Below are positions 47,641 through 55,703 of a DNA stretch of 56,679 bases, piece by piece. The DNA is from JBNKZU01 sp050301795 (GTDB lineage Bacteria > Pseudomonadota > Gammaproteobacteria > Thiohalomonadales > Thiohalomonadaceae), in NCBI GenBank assembly GCA_050301795.1, contig JBNKZU010000047.1, positions 1 to 56,679 on the forward strand, in the 5' to 3' direction. The position numbers and the translations under genes are program-made. The notes under the pieces were generated by a model. The model searched no databases. It had not been told where the DNA came from and saw nothing but the letters and a program-made list of their open reading frames with translations. Positions within the stretch are counted from its first letter, which is position 1. Every line of letters begins with the position of its first letter.

Positions 47641-47915
47641 TCAAACCCCGTTTGGTTAGATATTGTTTTAAAAGGATGATTCTAACCTCATTCAACAGTG
47701 AAAGGCAGAAGCTATCTAATGACAATCCTCTACATCATTACAGATGAAATTGAACTAAAGCTGGTAACAAATTGAAAGTTAGGGTAAAAATAGGGGTAAC
47801 AGGGATATGTTCACACCTAATACAACTCCCAAAAACTTAATATACGGGCGATTAAGCGAGTAATATCCGTACGAATCACCTGCTACTAATAGTTAATCCA
47901 ACAAGGAGAATAACC

Positions 47916-48275
47916 ATGAGTGTTGAACAAACAATTTCGCAAATAATGGACTCAGTGTTTCCAGCACATGCAGAAATTCATATCAACGAACAAATTGAAT
48001 CGTTTCAAGCCGGAATTAGTTGGAATCTAAACAATGACCCAGAAAGACCAAATAAAAAATCAAAAACTATCATTCTCAATATCTCTCGTGAAGTATTAGA
48101 AGATTTACCCAATGTGCCACCAGCCAAGCAAGAAGAATGCTTTGAAAAGATTTCTTCATATCTACAACAAAGATTATCTGATTTTGATCCTGAACACAGT
48201 GCTCCTTATGGTCAACCAGCACCTGCTGAAACATGGGTGATAAACACAATAATTGCGGGATTAACAAGTTCGTAA
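47916..48275 (+). CDS. Unknown small protein, probable integron-cassette gene
   Basis: A 119-residue soluble acidic protein (MSVEQTISQIMDSVFPAHAEI...) with no signal peptide, no membrane helix and no recognised family. A textbook ribosome-binding site (AAGGAG, 7 bases before ATG) supports it. Its stop codon lies inside the left arm of the attC-like site at 48259-48344, which is the arrangement of gene cassettes in integrons. No second att site is seen upstream. Confidence 0.65.
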   Translation: MSVEQTISQIMDSVFPAHAEIHINEQIESFQAGISWNLNNDPERPNKKSKTIILNISREVLEDLPNVPPAKQEECFEKISSYLQQRLSDFDPEHSAPYGQPAPAETWVINTIIAGLTSS

Positions 48276-48344
48276 ACACAGACCGCCCAAAGCTGTTCCA
48301 CTTCACTTTGCAACTTTGTGTTCCCAGTTACGAAAACGTTAGGC
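48259..48344 (+). other. attC-like integron recombination site
   Basis: The right end is an inverse core GTTAGGC (48338-48344; consensus GTTRRRY). The left end is TTAAC (48261-48265). TAAC pairs with GTTA, then a 3-base unpaired spacer on each side, then a perfect 7-bp box TTCGTAA (48269-48275) with TTACGAA (48328-48334), then ACACA (48276-48280) with TGTGT (48317-48321), and an internal CAAAG/CTTTG. This R-spacer-L layout is that of an attC folded site. The left core is GATTAAC rather than strict RYYYAAC, and no extrahelical base is obvious in the L box. Confidence 0.6.
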
Positions 48345-48387
48345 TTTTTTTATACAGAAGTAATTTAAATTTGATACCATGTTTGGT

Positions 48388-48513
48388 GGGCTTATAGACA
48401 GATTTTTTACCGCGTTTCGCGGTACGTGAAACAAATGTTGGACGGAGTGCCCTTACAGGTGAATCGTCTCGTCAGCCTTACTGTGTTAATCGCATAAGAG
48501 TGTCTATAAGCCC
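48388..48513 (+). ncRNA. Retron msr-msd RNA
   Basis: A perfect 13-bp inverted repeat GGGCTTATAGACA (48388-48400) and TGTCTATAAGCCC (48501-48513) encloses 100 bases and ends 28 bases before the reverse-transcriptase ATG. That is the a1/a2 structure of retron primers. Next to a1 is a perfect 7-bp hairpin TACCGCG/CGCGGTA (48408-48414, 48418-48424), matching an msr stem. A second, bulged stem GACGGAG/CTCGTC (48441-48447, 48468-48473) follows. From memory, the segment after a1 (AGACAGATTTTTT) resembles that of retron Ec67. I cannot define the msd hairpin or branching G with certainty. Confidence 0.8.
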
Positions 48514-48541
48514 TCTTTAATTTCGAAGACTATATTCTTAT

Positions 48542-50242
48542 ATGTCAAAGTTAACCACGTTACAGAAAGCCAGATCTCTACATAGCATAGCCCGCATTCT
48601 AGGGTTTAAGCCAAGTGCGTTGTCTTACATTCTCTATATTAAGGAGGAAAGTTCGAAATACTATAGCTTCGAGATTCCTAAACGCTCTGGTGGAAACCGG
48701 ACTATCCAAGCACCCAACCCAGATTTGAAATGCCTTCAATCGCGTCTTTCTATTTTATTACAAGACTGCATTGAGGAGATAAACAAAGAAAAAGGGCAGA
48801 GAAACGTTATTTCACACGGGTTTAGAAGAAATTGCTCAATTGTTACGAATGCCAAACCTCATCGAAATAAGAGGTATGTATTTAACATAGATTTAAATGA
48901 TTTTTTTGGGAGTATTAACTTTGGTCGGGTACGAGGATTTTTTATTAAAAACCAAAATTTTGGATTAAATGAAAAAGTAGCAACTGTCCTTGCTCAAATT
49001 ATTTGCTACGACAATGCTCTTCCACAAGGTAGTCCATGCTCCCCAGTGGTATCAAATCTCATCGCTCATATGTTAGATATAAAGCTCTCGCAACTAGCGA
49101 GAAAACACGACTGTACTTATTCTAGATATGCTGATGATATTACTTTTTCATCAAACATGCCTCTATTTCCCAGTCAAATAGCGGAACAGATGGATGAGCA
49201 CATATGGGTTCAAGGGGTTGCCTTAGAAAAAGTAATTACTAAGCAAGGCTTCTCTATAAATCCGCTTAAAACGCGGATGCAGTACAAAGATTCCTGTCAA
49301 AATGTTACAGGATTGGTAGTTAATAAAAAGGTTAACTCTCGAGTTTCTTATCGTCGTACTGTAAGAGCTATGGCGGACTCACTATTTAAGACGGGAAGGT
49401 ACTATAGAAAGGTCTATGCAAAGGGTGCTGCTGGTAAAGTTAGCTGTGAACAGGTAGAAGGTACTGTAAGGCAGCTTAATGGAATGCTAGGGTTTATTGA
49501 TCAAATAGATCTATATAATAAGAGTAACTGTCCAGATATAACGCTACGGGATTTAAGCTCAAGGGAGACGCTATACAGAAAATTCCTGTTTTATAAGAAC
49601 TTCTATAGTATAGATTTACCTAAGATCATTTGCGAAGGGAAAACGGATAATATCTACATTAAGGAAGCTATTAAAAGTTTTAACAGTCAGTATCCCGATT
49701 TGTTTGAAACTAAAGAAAACAAGATTAATGTAAACTTTTTAAATTATACAAAGATAACCAATAGACTTTGTTTTCTTTCTGGTGGAACATCCGACCTTCA
49801 GAAATTTTTTTTCGATTACATCAAGTTATGCGAAACATTTAAGTCTGAAACAGGCAAAAAACCAGTAATAGTTTTAATAGATAATGACAAAGGGAGTTCT
49901 GGCGTTTTTGCCTCGATTAAACAGAAAACTAAAGAATCTAAAGTGGATGGTAGTAAAGAATTCTACTATTTGGGAAAAAATTTATATGTGGTCGTAATAC
50001 CAAAGATAGATGGGAAAGATACAATGATTGAGGATTATTTTGATCAGACAGTCCTCGATACTAAGCTAGGAAACAAGAAATTTAGTAAAAGCAATCAATT
50101 CAACCCGAAGTCGCAGTATGGAAAACATATTTTTGCGAACGAAGTAGTTAAAAAGAATAGTAAAACTATTAACTTTGGCCGATTCAGCTCCATACTGGAT
50201 AGAATCACCCAAGCCATTAAAGATTATGAACGCCGTGGGTAA
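48542..50242 (+). CDS. Retron reverse transcriptase fused to a TOPRIM domain
   Basis: A 566-residue protein. Residues 1-310 are a retron reverse transcriptase: KRSGGNRTIQAPNPDLK, the NAxxH motif (NAKPH), LPQGSPCSPVVSNL, the catalytic YADD (196-199) and the VTG motif (QNVTGLVVNKK). Residues about 355-500 read as a TOPRIM nuclease-type domain: IICEGKTD with glutamate 365 and VLIDNDKG with D447 and D449. RT-TOPRIM fusions define the Ec67 (Retron-Eco2) kind of anti-phage retron, in which the fused domain is the likely effector. The preceding msr/msd RNA is its template. No strong ribosome-binding site. The coding sequence reads more AT-rich than recBCD, suggesting acquisition. Confidence 0.88.
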   Translation: MSKLTTLQKARSLHSIARILGFKPSALSYILYIKEESSKYYSFEIPKRSGGNRTIQAPNPDLKCLQSRLSILLQDCIEEINKEKGQRNVISHGFRRNCSIVTNAKPHRNKRYVFNIDLNDFFGSINFGRVRGFFIKNQNFGLNEKVATVLAQIICYDNALPQGSPCSPVVSNLIAHMLDIKLSQLARKHDCTYSRYADDITFSSNMPLFPSQIAEQMDEHIWVQGVALEKVITKQGFSINPLKTRMQYKDSCQNVTGLVVNKKVNSRVSYRRTVRAMADSLFKTGRYYRKVYAKGAAGKVSCEQVEGTVRQLNGMLGFIDQIDLYNKSNCPDITLRDLSSRETLYRKFLFYKNFYSIDLPKIICEGKTDNIYIKEAIKSFNSQYPDLFETKENKINVNFLNYTKITNRLCFLSGGTSDLQKFFFDYIKLCETFKSETGKKPVIVLIDNDKGSSGVFASIKQKTKESKVDGSKEFYYLGKNLYVVVIPKIDGKDTMIEDYFDQTVLDTKLGNKKFSKSNQFNPKSQYGKHIFANEVVKKNSKTINFGRFSSILDRITQAIKDYERRG

Positions 50243-50257
50243 TATATTGGTGACAAT

Positions 50258-50307
50258 ATTTAAAGGGAAATAACCCTTAAACACTACTCAAAAAATTTAA
50301 AGGGTTA
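50258..50307 (+). promoter_or_regulatory. Competing hairpins over the ribosome-binding site of the next gene
   Basis: TTTAAAGGG occurs at 50259-50267 and, followed by TTA, at 50296-50307 where AAAGGG is the ribosome-binding site of the 50310 gene. Between them TAACCCTTAAA (50271-50281) can pair with either copy. Pairing with the second gives 11 bp with one bulged A and hides the site; pairing with the first gives an 8-bp stem and frees it. Confidence 0.45.
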
Positions 50308-50309
50308 AT

Positions 50310-50852
50310 ATGAAGATTATTCAAAACTATAAACCTTCCTATAAAGAGATGTTTGCTTTAGACATTATTGATCCTTTGTATTTTATTCCCATGGTACTTA
50401 GTGTTACGACTGGGTTGTCATTGTCGGATTGGGGGTTTGATAATTATAACCCTTCATGGCATCTGGCAATCGTGATAGCACCGATGGTTTTAGCATTGTT
50501 ATACCATTATTGGATTGAAAGATTGACCATAAGCTATACCCTGGTCGTTGGCCCTGATGAGGATTGCATTTACTATACAAAAGCAACATTATCTAAAGTT
50601 ATTATGCATTGGGTCTATAACTTATTGGGTCATAGCTCTTTTCTTTTTCTTATTCTGTATTTCCTTGAACCTTATCATCCATTACTTAATGCTCTGTTAT
50701 TTCTAGTTTGGCTAACAATTCCTTGTCTTGTGAGAACATATCTTAAAGGCATTAGCCTGGACATTATTAAAGTTACTTTTGAAAAGAATGAAACATTATG
50801 GAACAGAGTTCAACGGGAGGTATTTTTAAAAAAAATAATTGTAAATAAATAA
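50310..50852 (+). CDS. Unknown multi-pass membrane protein downstream of the retron
   Basis: A 180-residue protein with about four hydrophobic segments (LYFIPMVLSVTTGLSL, WHLAIVIAPMVLALLYHYW, SSFLFLILYFLEP, LLNALLFLVWLTIPCLV) and a basic C-terminus (VQREVFLKKIIVNK). No family is recognised. AAAGGG is 6 bases before the ATG. It lies 67 bases after the reverse transcriptase in the same direction and has the same AT-rich look. It could be part of the retron unit or an independent cargo gene; Ec67-type retrons are not known to need a second protein. Confidence 0.65.
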   Translation: MKIIQNYKPSYKEMFALDIIDPLYFIPMVLSVTTGLSLSDWGFDNYNPSWHLAIVIAPMVLALLYHYWIERLTISYTLVVGPDEDCIYYTKATLSKVIMHWVYNLLGHSSFLFLILYFLEPYHPLLNALLFLVWLTIPCLVRTYLKGISLDIIKVTFEKNETLWNRVQREVFLKKIIVNK

Positions 50853-50892
50853 GTTCCTGAGACCTGTTTCCCCACTCACCATCTTGGCAAGA

Positions 50893-51594
50893 TTAAATAA
50901 GTGACCCCTCACCATCACGACCATAACAGACGTTTAAAAAACCGTTAAAAGAGATATTTTCATCTTCATTAAAATGATTATCCGTAAATATTACTTTTTG
51001 TATGCGGTCTACCCGAAAGCTGCGGTAACTTTGTCTTAGCTCGCACCAGGCAGCCAGTGTCCAGACTTTACCCCAGAAAAATAAGCCAAGTGGCCTCAGT
51101 TCGCGTTCTGACATTTCATCTTTGAGACTAAGATATTCAATATGAATCATTTGTTGGGCATTTACGGCTTCACGTATTTCATCCAGCAGGCCGGCTGTTG
51201 TTACATCGGTCAAAAATTCAGGCGTATAGAGTCGAGGTTTATCAAGTTCAGTTTTTAAGTTATCTGGTAGAACGGCTTCAATCTTGTCCAAGGCAAATTC
51301 TGCCGAACGTGCCAGTTTGGTACCTGCCCAGGTTTTAGCCATGCGTGCTGCGATGACTAAGGCTTCGATTTCATCTTTGGTGAACATGATTGGTGGAATA
51401 TCGAAGCCACGGCGAAGCACATATCCGACACCTGCTTCACCTTCTATCGGCACGCCTGATAGCATTAAATCCTGAATGTCACGGTAGATAGTGCGCTCGG
51501 ACACCTCCAGTTTTTCAGATAACCATTTAGCCGTTGTTAAACGACGGTTACGTAGGTATTGAACAATCTGAAAAAGTCGGTCAGCCCGGCGCAC
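50893..51594 (-). CDS. YafY-type HTH/WYL transcriptional regulator
   Basis: A 233-residue regulator. The N-terminal DeoR-like helix-turn-helix (MRRADRLFQIVQYLRNRRLTTA, LEVSERTIYRDIQDL) is followed by a WYL domain (MIHIEYLSLKDEMSERELRPLGLFFWGKVWTLAAWCELRQSYRSFRVDRI). The WYL tyrosine context is degenerate (IEYLS). Paired with the VOC protein upstream in the same direction, a frequent pairing in which the regulator controls its neighbour. Confidence 0.9.
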   Translation of the reverse strand: MRRADRLFQIVQYLRNRRLTTAKWLSEKLEVSERTIYRDIQDLMLSGVPIEGEAGVGYVLRRGFDIPPIMFTKDEIEALVIAARMAKTWAGTKLARSAEFALDKIEAVLPDNLKTELDKPRLYTPEFLTDVTTAGLLDEIREAVNAQQMIHIEYLSLKDEMSERELRPLGLFFWGKVWTLAAWCELRQSYRSFRVDRIQKVIFTDNHFNEDENISFNGFLNVCYGRDGEGSLI

Positions 51595-51622
51595 TGTGAT
51601 CTCCCAAAATTAATACATGGAA

Positions 51623-52003
51623 TTAATGCATTGAATGAATACCGACACGGTTGCCTTCAGTGTCGATAAAATGTGCAATGTAGCCAATCTCATCACCAAG
51701 ATGAGTTTTAGGAATGATCACTTTACCACCGGCACCCTCTACTTTCGACAACACTGTGGCAAGGTTATCGCCACCGTTTAAATAGACAATGCTACCTTCA
51801 TTAGAGGGCTTAAAATCCATACCATGGATAATCGCACCAGAAACAGATGTTTTGTCGTGTGGGAACAGTCCCATTCTTAACCCATCCATCTCCTCTTCAA
51901 CTAAATTGATATCAAATATATCCTGGTAAAACTTACAGGCACGTTCAAATTCCGTTGCTGGTATCTCAAACCATACTGCTGCATTAGGGTTGTTGTTATT
52001 CAT
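51623..52003 (-). CDS. VOC (glyoxalase-like) family protein
   Basis: A 126-residue vicinal-oxygen-chelate protein: AAVWFEIPATEFERACKFYQDIF, SVSGAIIHG and HFIDTEGNRVGIHSM. Histidine and glutamate positions could bind a metal but are not diagnostic. The ATG at 52003 has GGAGAAG upstream; the longer start at 52039 adds 12 residues. Located directly upstream of the YafY-type gene. Confidence 0.85.
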   Translation of the reverse strand: MNNNNPNAAVWFEIPATEFERACKFYQDIFDINLVEEEMDGLRMGLFPHDKTSVSGAIIHGMDFKPSNEGSIVYLNGGDNLATVLSKVEGAGGKVIIPKTHLGDEIGYIAHFIDTEGNRVGIHSMH

Positions 52004-52108
52004 TGTCGCTTCTCCATTATGTGTTATGTCGGTTGACAATGGAGAGTCTAAAACAGGCCTACTGACAGCATAGTGTCAGTAATGATGGTTATAGAGCAAA
52101 AATCTTCT

Positions 52109-52206
52109 GGGGTCGGAGTCACCGCATATTGAGATTATTGAAGAGAAATATAGTGTTACAGTTTCAAATAATCGCCGATGTTTACTCAAAAAGTGACTCC
52201 GACCCT
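52109..52206. repeat. MITE-like element, copy 1
   Basis: 13-bp terminal inverted repeats GGGTCGGAGTCAC (52110-52122) and GTGACTCCGACCC (52193-52205) enclose about 70 bases with no gene. The same ends occur at 55572-55658 and 56419-56505, but the interior here is different. Confidence 0.7.
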
Positions 52207-52301
52207 GTTCATAAAGATTTCATATGAATTCGAATATCGGCTGCAGATTAACAGCTATATAGGCTTCCAAGTAAAGATCTCAGCTTCTCTTAAGAGTAGT
52301 G

Positions 52302-53777
52302 TCAGGCTGAAACAGTAACCGACTCCTCTAACTTTACATGCTCATCCCCATACTCGCTAGCAATGGTGCGAAACTTCTCTTCAATAGCAATAAAGGCATC
52401 CACCAAATTCGGATCGAAGTGACTCGCTCTGCCCTCCAGGATGATCTCCTTTGCCTTTTCATGGGTGAAAGCGGGTTTGTAGACTCGCTTTGAGATAAGT
52501 GCATCATAAACATCTGCAACTGCCATCAGGCGACCTGACAATGGGATCGCCTCCCCGCTGAGTCCTTGGGGGTAACCGCTGCCATCCCACTTCTCGTGGT
52601 GATTCTCTGCTATCTCTTTGGCAAAACGCAGAAAAGAACAACTGCCCAGTTCGTTCTCCGCCACCAGTATGGCATCCCGACCCAGGGTGGCATGGGTTTT
52701 CATAATTTCAAATTCTTCATCGGTCAGTTTGCCGGGTTTGAGCAAAATAGCATCGGGGATGCCAACCTTGCCGATGTCGTGCAAGGGCGCAGATTTGAAC
52801 AACAACTCAATGGTCTCTTCATCCAGTACCTCGCGGTAGCGATCCTGTTTACTTAGGTACTCCGCTAATGCACGAACGTAGCGTTGTGTTCGCAGGATGT
52901 GTGCACCTGTCTCGTTGTCACGGGTTTCGGCGAGTGAGGCGAGACTGAGTATCGTGACATCCTGAATGCGCTGAATCTCCGCTGTACGTTGCCGGATTGC
53001 CTCTACCATCAGATTGGTGTGGTGTGCCATAACACCGAACTCATCCTGCGTGCTAACCGGAACTCTCCCTTCCAGATCACCTGCGTTGGTACGTTGCAGC
53101 ACGCCGTTTTCCGCCTCAAAGAAGAACCGAAGATTACGCGAGTATGAGTAGATGACGTTGAGTAGCTGCGCCAGAAAGAGCAGGGCAACGAAGATAAACT
53201 CTTTGAGAATGGATGACTGCGCATCATGCAAGCTCACATTGGAACTAACCTCAATCAGCCAGTGCAGATCCTTATTGACTACCAGAAACAAAACAGTGAA
53301 AACCAAGAGTGCGGAAGCGGATGAAAACAGCGCCAGTTTGCGTGATACTGGGAAAAGCTTCGTTCCTGGCTCCAGGACTCTTTGCGTGTCATGAAAGTGT
53401 TGAGCGGTGTTGCGTTCCTGCTCCAGAGCCAGATCCACCGCAACAAAAAAGCCAAGGCCGATAAAACCCACGACGACTTTAAGGCCGCTCTCCAGCGGAA
53501 AACCGTAAACAAGCGTGTTGTAGACCATCAACATACTGCCCGAAAAGGCAAAGAGTCCCAGCTCGGTCATCAATGTGCTTTTAGAGTGGCGCTCACTGGG
53601 GAGGTGGCTCTGTAACAATCTCTGGACTGGCTGCCGGATTAGCCATTGAAGGATCAGCGCCACAGCAATAGGCATACCCAACTGGAATGCACTGAGCGTT
53701 TCAAGGAAAGGGCACACTTCTGTTCCGTAGATGAAAAGCGCAATCAGCGCGATGAGATAGTGTAGTAGTGAGCGCAT
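52302..53777 (-). CDS. Membrane HD-GYP protein, predicted cyclic-di-GMP phosphodiesterase
   Basis: A 491-residue protein. The N-terminal half has several membrane helices (from MRSLLHYLIALIALFIYG to about residue 215), a HAMP-like linker (RTNAGDLEGRVPVSTQDEFGVM), then HD-GYP: ETGAHILRTQRYV, APLHDIGKVGIPD, MKTHATLGRDAI and NHHEKWDGSGYPQG, all ligands intact. The ATG at 53777 with AAGG upstream is chosen; 53846 would add 23 polar residues. The sequence looks more GC-rich than its neighbours, so it may have a different origin. Confidence 0.88.
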   Translation of the reverse strand: MRSLLHYLIALIALFIYGTEVCPFLETLSAFQLGMPIAVALILQWLIRQPVQRLLQSHLPSERHSKSTLMTELGLFAFSGSMLMVYNTLVYGFPLESGLKVVVGFIGLGFFVAVDLALEQERNTAQHFHDTQRVLEPGTKLFPVSRKLALFSSASALLVFTVLFLVVNKDLHWLIEVSSNVSLHDAQSSILKEFIFVALLFLAQLLNVIYSYSRNLRFFFEAENGVLQRTNAGDLEGRVPVSTQDEFGVMAHHTNLMVEAIRQRTAEIQRIQDVTILSLASLAETRDNETGAHILRTQRYVRALAEYLSKQDRYREVLDEETIELLFKSAPLHDIGKVGIPDAILLKPGKLTDEEFEIMKTHATLGRDAILVAENELGSCSFLRFAKEIAENHHEKWDGSGYPQGLSGEAIPLSGRLMAVADVYDALISKRVYKPAFTHEKAKEIILEGRASHFDPNLVDAFIAIEEKFRTIASEYGDEHVKLEESVTVSA

Positions 53778-54002
53778 ATGACCTTTTGGCTGGTTGTCGT
53801 TCTTAATCCTGTCGTTAACTGACGATACCACCTGAGTATAGACCATCTCATCTTTTGTCAGGTGGTTCTGGGCGATCCACTCATGGAGTACAGAGCAGAG
53901 CCCTTTTTTAAGTCAAAAATAATACCTGACTATTGAAATATGGTATTAATCCCATAGATAGGTATATAAGCATTTACTAATAATCAACAAAGGAGAATTA
54001 CC

Positions 54003-54455
54003 ATGTCCAGTGGATTAATCAACAACTTTCCTCATGATGGCGTGGTTACTATTAATCGCGTTGTGTTGAAACCGCAGTATACAGTTGACGATCTGCAAGA
54101 GCGCGTTGCCCTGCTGTGCGAAAACGTGAAAACCTACCACTCAACCACAGGCTTTGTTGGTGGATTTGTGGCACTCAATAGCGGCAATATATCAAACGAA
54201 GGCTCAACAACAGGACAGACTGTCGATAGTCCTCTTAAAGGGAGAGAGGCGCAGATCATCACCTTCTGGAACAGCTTTGAAGAGCATGAAATGTCTCATC
54301 GATCCGATACATTCCAGCCGCTGTTTATGGATGTACTGGAGCTATGCGAAAACGGTAACGAAGAGATTGGCTATGAGATGTTATGGTCTGGCGCAGCCTA
54401 CTCAAAAGAGGAGGCTCTCATTGCACAAGAGGCAAAACAGAAGTACGCCGCCTAA
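54003..54455 (+). CDS. ABM-like alpha/beta barrel protein, unknown function
   Basis: A 150-residue cytoplasmic protein. The segment AQIITFWNSFEEHEMSHRSDTFQPLF resembles the strand-helix of antibiotic-biosynthesis-monooxygenase-type dimeric barrels, with an extra insertion (VALNSGNISNEGSTTGQ). No catalytic residues can be assigned. The ribosome-binding site AAAGGAG is excellent. Cytochrome b561 follows after 139 bases. Confidence 0.6.
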   Translation: MSSGLINNFPHDGVVTINRVVLKPQYTVDDLQERVALLCENVKTYHSTTGFVGGFVALNSGNISNEGSTTGQTVDSPLKGREAQIITFWNSFEEHEMSHRSDTFQPLFMDVLELCENGNEEIGYEMLWSGAAYSKEEALIAQEAKQKYAA

Positions 54456-54594
54456 AGCAGAAGAGGTTCGCTATCGCTATAACAACACCGATAGCGAACC
54501 GGACACACCATTAATATGATCAATGTCACTACTACAGATCGAGGGTTATTGATAAACTTCATCATTTCAACCACCTCTAATGTGTAGGACAACC

Positions 54595-55140
54595 ATGTTA
54601 AAAAATTCTTTAGATAGTTATGGAACGATGTCGAAGGTGATCCACTGGATTATGGCACTAGGCATCATCATGTTAATCGTTGTTGGCATTTATATGACCG
54701 GTCTCGACAAAGAAGACCCATCACGTCTGCAAATATACGGAATGCACAAATCATTCGGAGCATTGATGATGATGCTTATCATCGTGCGGCTTATCTGGCT
54801 ACGCATTACCCCAGCACCTGCCCTGCCATCAGTTTTTAATGCAAAAGAGCAGATGCTAACCAAAGGGGTTCACAAGCTCCTATATCTGTTAATGCTAGTG
54901 GTTCCATTCAGTGGCTATATCATGTCGAATGCGGGTGGCTACCCGATCAAGTTCTTTGGCCTGTTTGAGCTACCAGCCCTCGTCGGCAAAAGTAAGGCGA
55001 TTGGTGGTTTTGCTCATGAAGCGCATGAAATCCTCGGTTTTGTAATGCTTGCATTTATTCTGCTACACATGGCAGGAGCGATTAAACACCGCCTACAGGA
55101 TAAGGGTGGTGAGAGCGACATTCTGAACAGAATGCTTTAA
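54595..55140 (+). CDS. Cytochrome b561
   Basis: A 181-residue inner-membrane b-type cytochrome with four helices and paired haem histidines: SKVIHWIMALGIIML, YGMHKSFGALMMMLIIVRLIWL, VHKLLYLLMLVVPFSGYIMS and HEAHEILGFVMLAFILLHMAGAIKHR. A paralogue of the gene at 27417-27962. Start ATG 54595 (MLKNSLDSYG) with AGGACA upstream. A terminator follows. Confidence 0.9.
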   Translation: MLKNSLDSYGTMSKVIHWIMALGIIMLIVVGIYMTGLDKEDPSRLQIYGMHKSFGALMMMLIIVRLIWLRITPAPALPSVFNAKEQMLTKGVHKLLYLLMLVVPFSGYIMSNAGGYPIKFFGLFELPALVGKSKAIGGFAHEAHEILGFVMLAFILLHMAGAIKHRLQDKGGESDILNRML

Positions 55141-55156
55141 CCACAACACACTCTAT

Positions 55157-55180
55157 AAAACCCCGGCATGCCGGGGTTTT
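55157..55180. terminator. Perfect palindromic terminator
   Basis: CCCCGGCA directly followed by its complement TGCCGGGG, flanked by AAAA and TTTT, 16 bases after the b561 stop. Works in both directions. Confidence 0.85.
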
Positions 55181-55289
55181 GTTCGAATGACACTATCCCT
55201 CCGGTGCACAACTAGGAAGATCAATTCATTCACCATGTTCAACAGGTTACGTATGAGGATATGGGGTGAAAAAAATTTTATAATCCTAA

Positions 55290-55607
55290 GAGGTCATCGC
55301 AAAGAAAAGTCAGGATATTACATGGGAGACCACTATCGACGGCGAAAAATTATCAAACAGAAATATTCGTCGTATATCAATCGACAGGTTTTATGAGATC
55401 GTTACCGGAGAAAAATTTGCATTCAGGGATCTTTGCCAGGCACTTCCACAGGTTATTGATGATGTCATTGCCGAACAGAAAAACAAAAAAATAGAAAGCT
55501 CGGTATTTAATGAACTTAGCAACCTCTCACCGAATCTGATGAAAAGCATCTATCTATTATCCTTTAAAGGCGGGGTCGGAGTCACCTATCTTATTGATTG
55601 CTCATAA
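55290..55607 (+). pseudogene. 3' fragment of an Eco47II-type restriction endonuclease
   Basis: From 55290, just after an in-frame TAA, a 105-codon frame without a start codon reads EVIAKKSQDITWETTIDG, RNIRRISIDRFYEIVTG and FRDLCQALPQVIDDVIAE. I recognise this as the C-terminal third of the Eco47II/Sau96I group of type II restriction enzymes (GGNCC/GGWCC cutters). The N-terminal two thirds, including the nuclease residues, is absent and the sequence before 55290 (55181-55289) does not continue it in any frame. The last about 14 codons (after IYLLSFK) are inside a MITE-bearing repeat, so the true C-terminus is also replaced. No partner methylase is in the window. Confidence 0.65.
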
Positions 55608-55695
55608 GGCAATGGAGCGAGTATCAAACCAGATTATGAGTTAAGTGACTCCGACCCCTCATAAACACGTCAAGGGCATGAGTAGTTACATATAG
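55565..55695 (+). repeat. 131-bp direct repeat A containing a MITE-like palindrome
   Basis: Runs from TAAAGGCGGGG to TTACATATAG and matches 56412-56542 at all but about 3 positions. It contains perfect 14-bp terminal inverted repeats GGGGTCGGAGTCAC (55572-55585) and GTGACTCCGACCCC (55645-55658), and an internal ATTGC/GCAAT hairpin. The 37 bases after the palindrome are shared by both copies, so the repeated unit is larger than the MITE. Confidence 0.85.
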
Positions 55696-55703
55696 TGATT
55701 AAT

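Noticed and set aside
47655..47661. GTTAGAT core-like motif upstream of the cassette gene, as the left cassette boundary
   Set aside because: A 7-base degenerate motif is expected by chance in this length, and it would leave an unusually long 260-base leader.
47788..47810. Sequence resembling the I-SceI homing-endonuclease site near 47790-47810
   Set aside because: About 15 of 18 positions match by eye with mismatches in the core. No homing endonuclease is near, so it is probably coincidence.
55187..55396. 69-codon plus-strand frame
   Set aside because: Its second half is the restriction-enzyme remnant read in the wrong frame; the other frame gives a recognisable protein.
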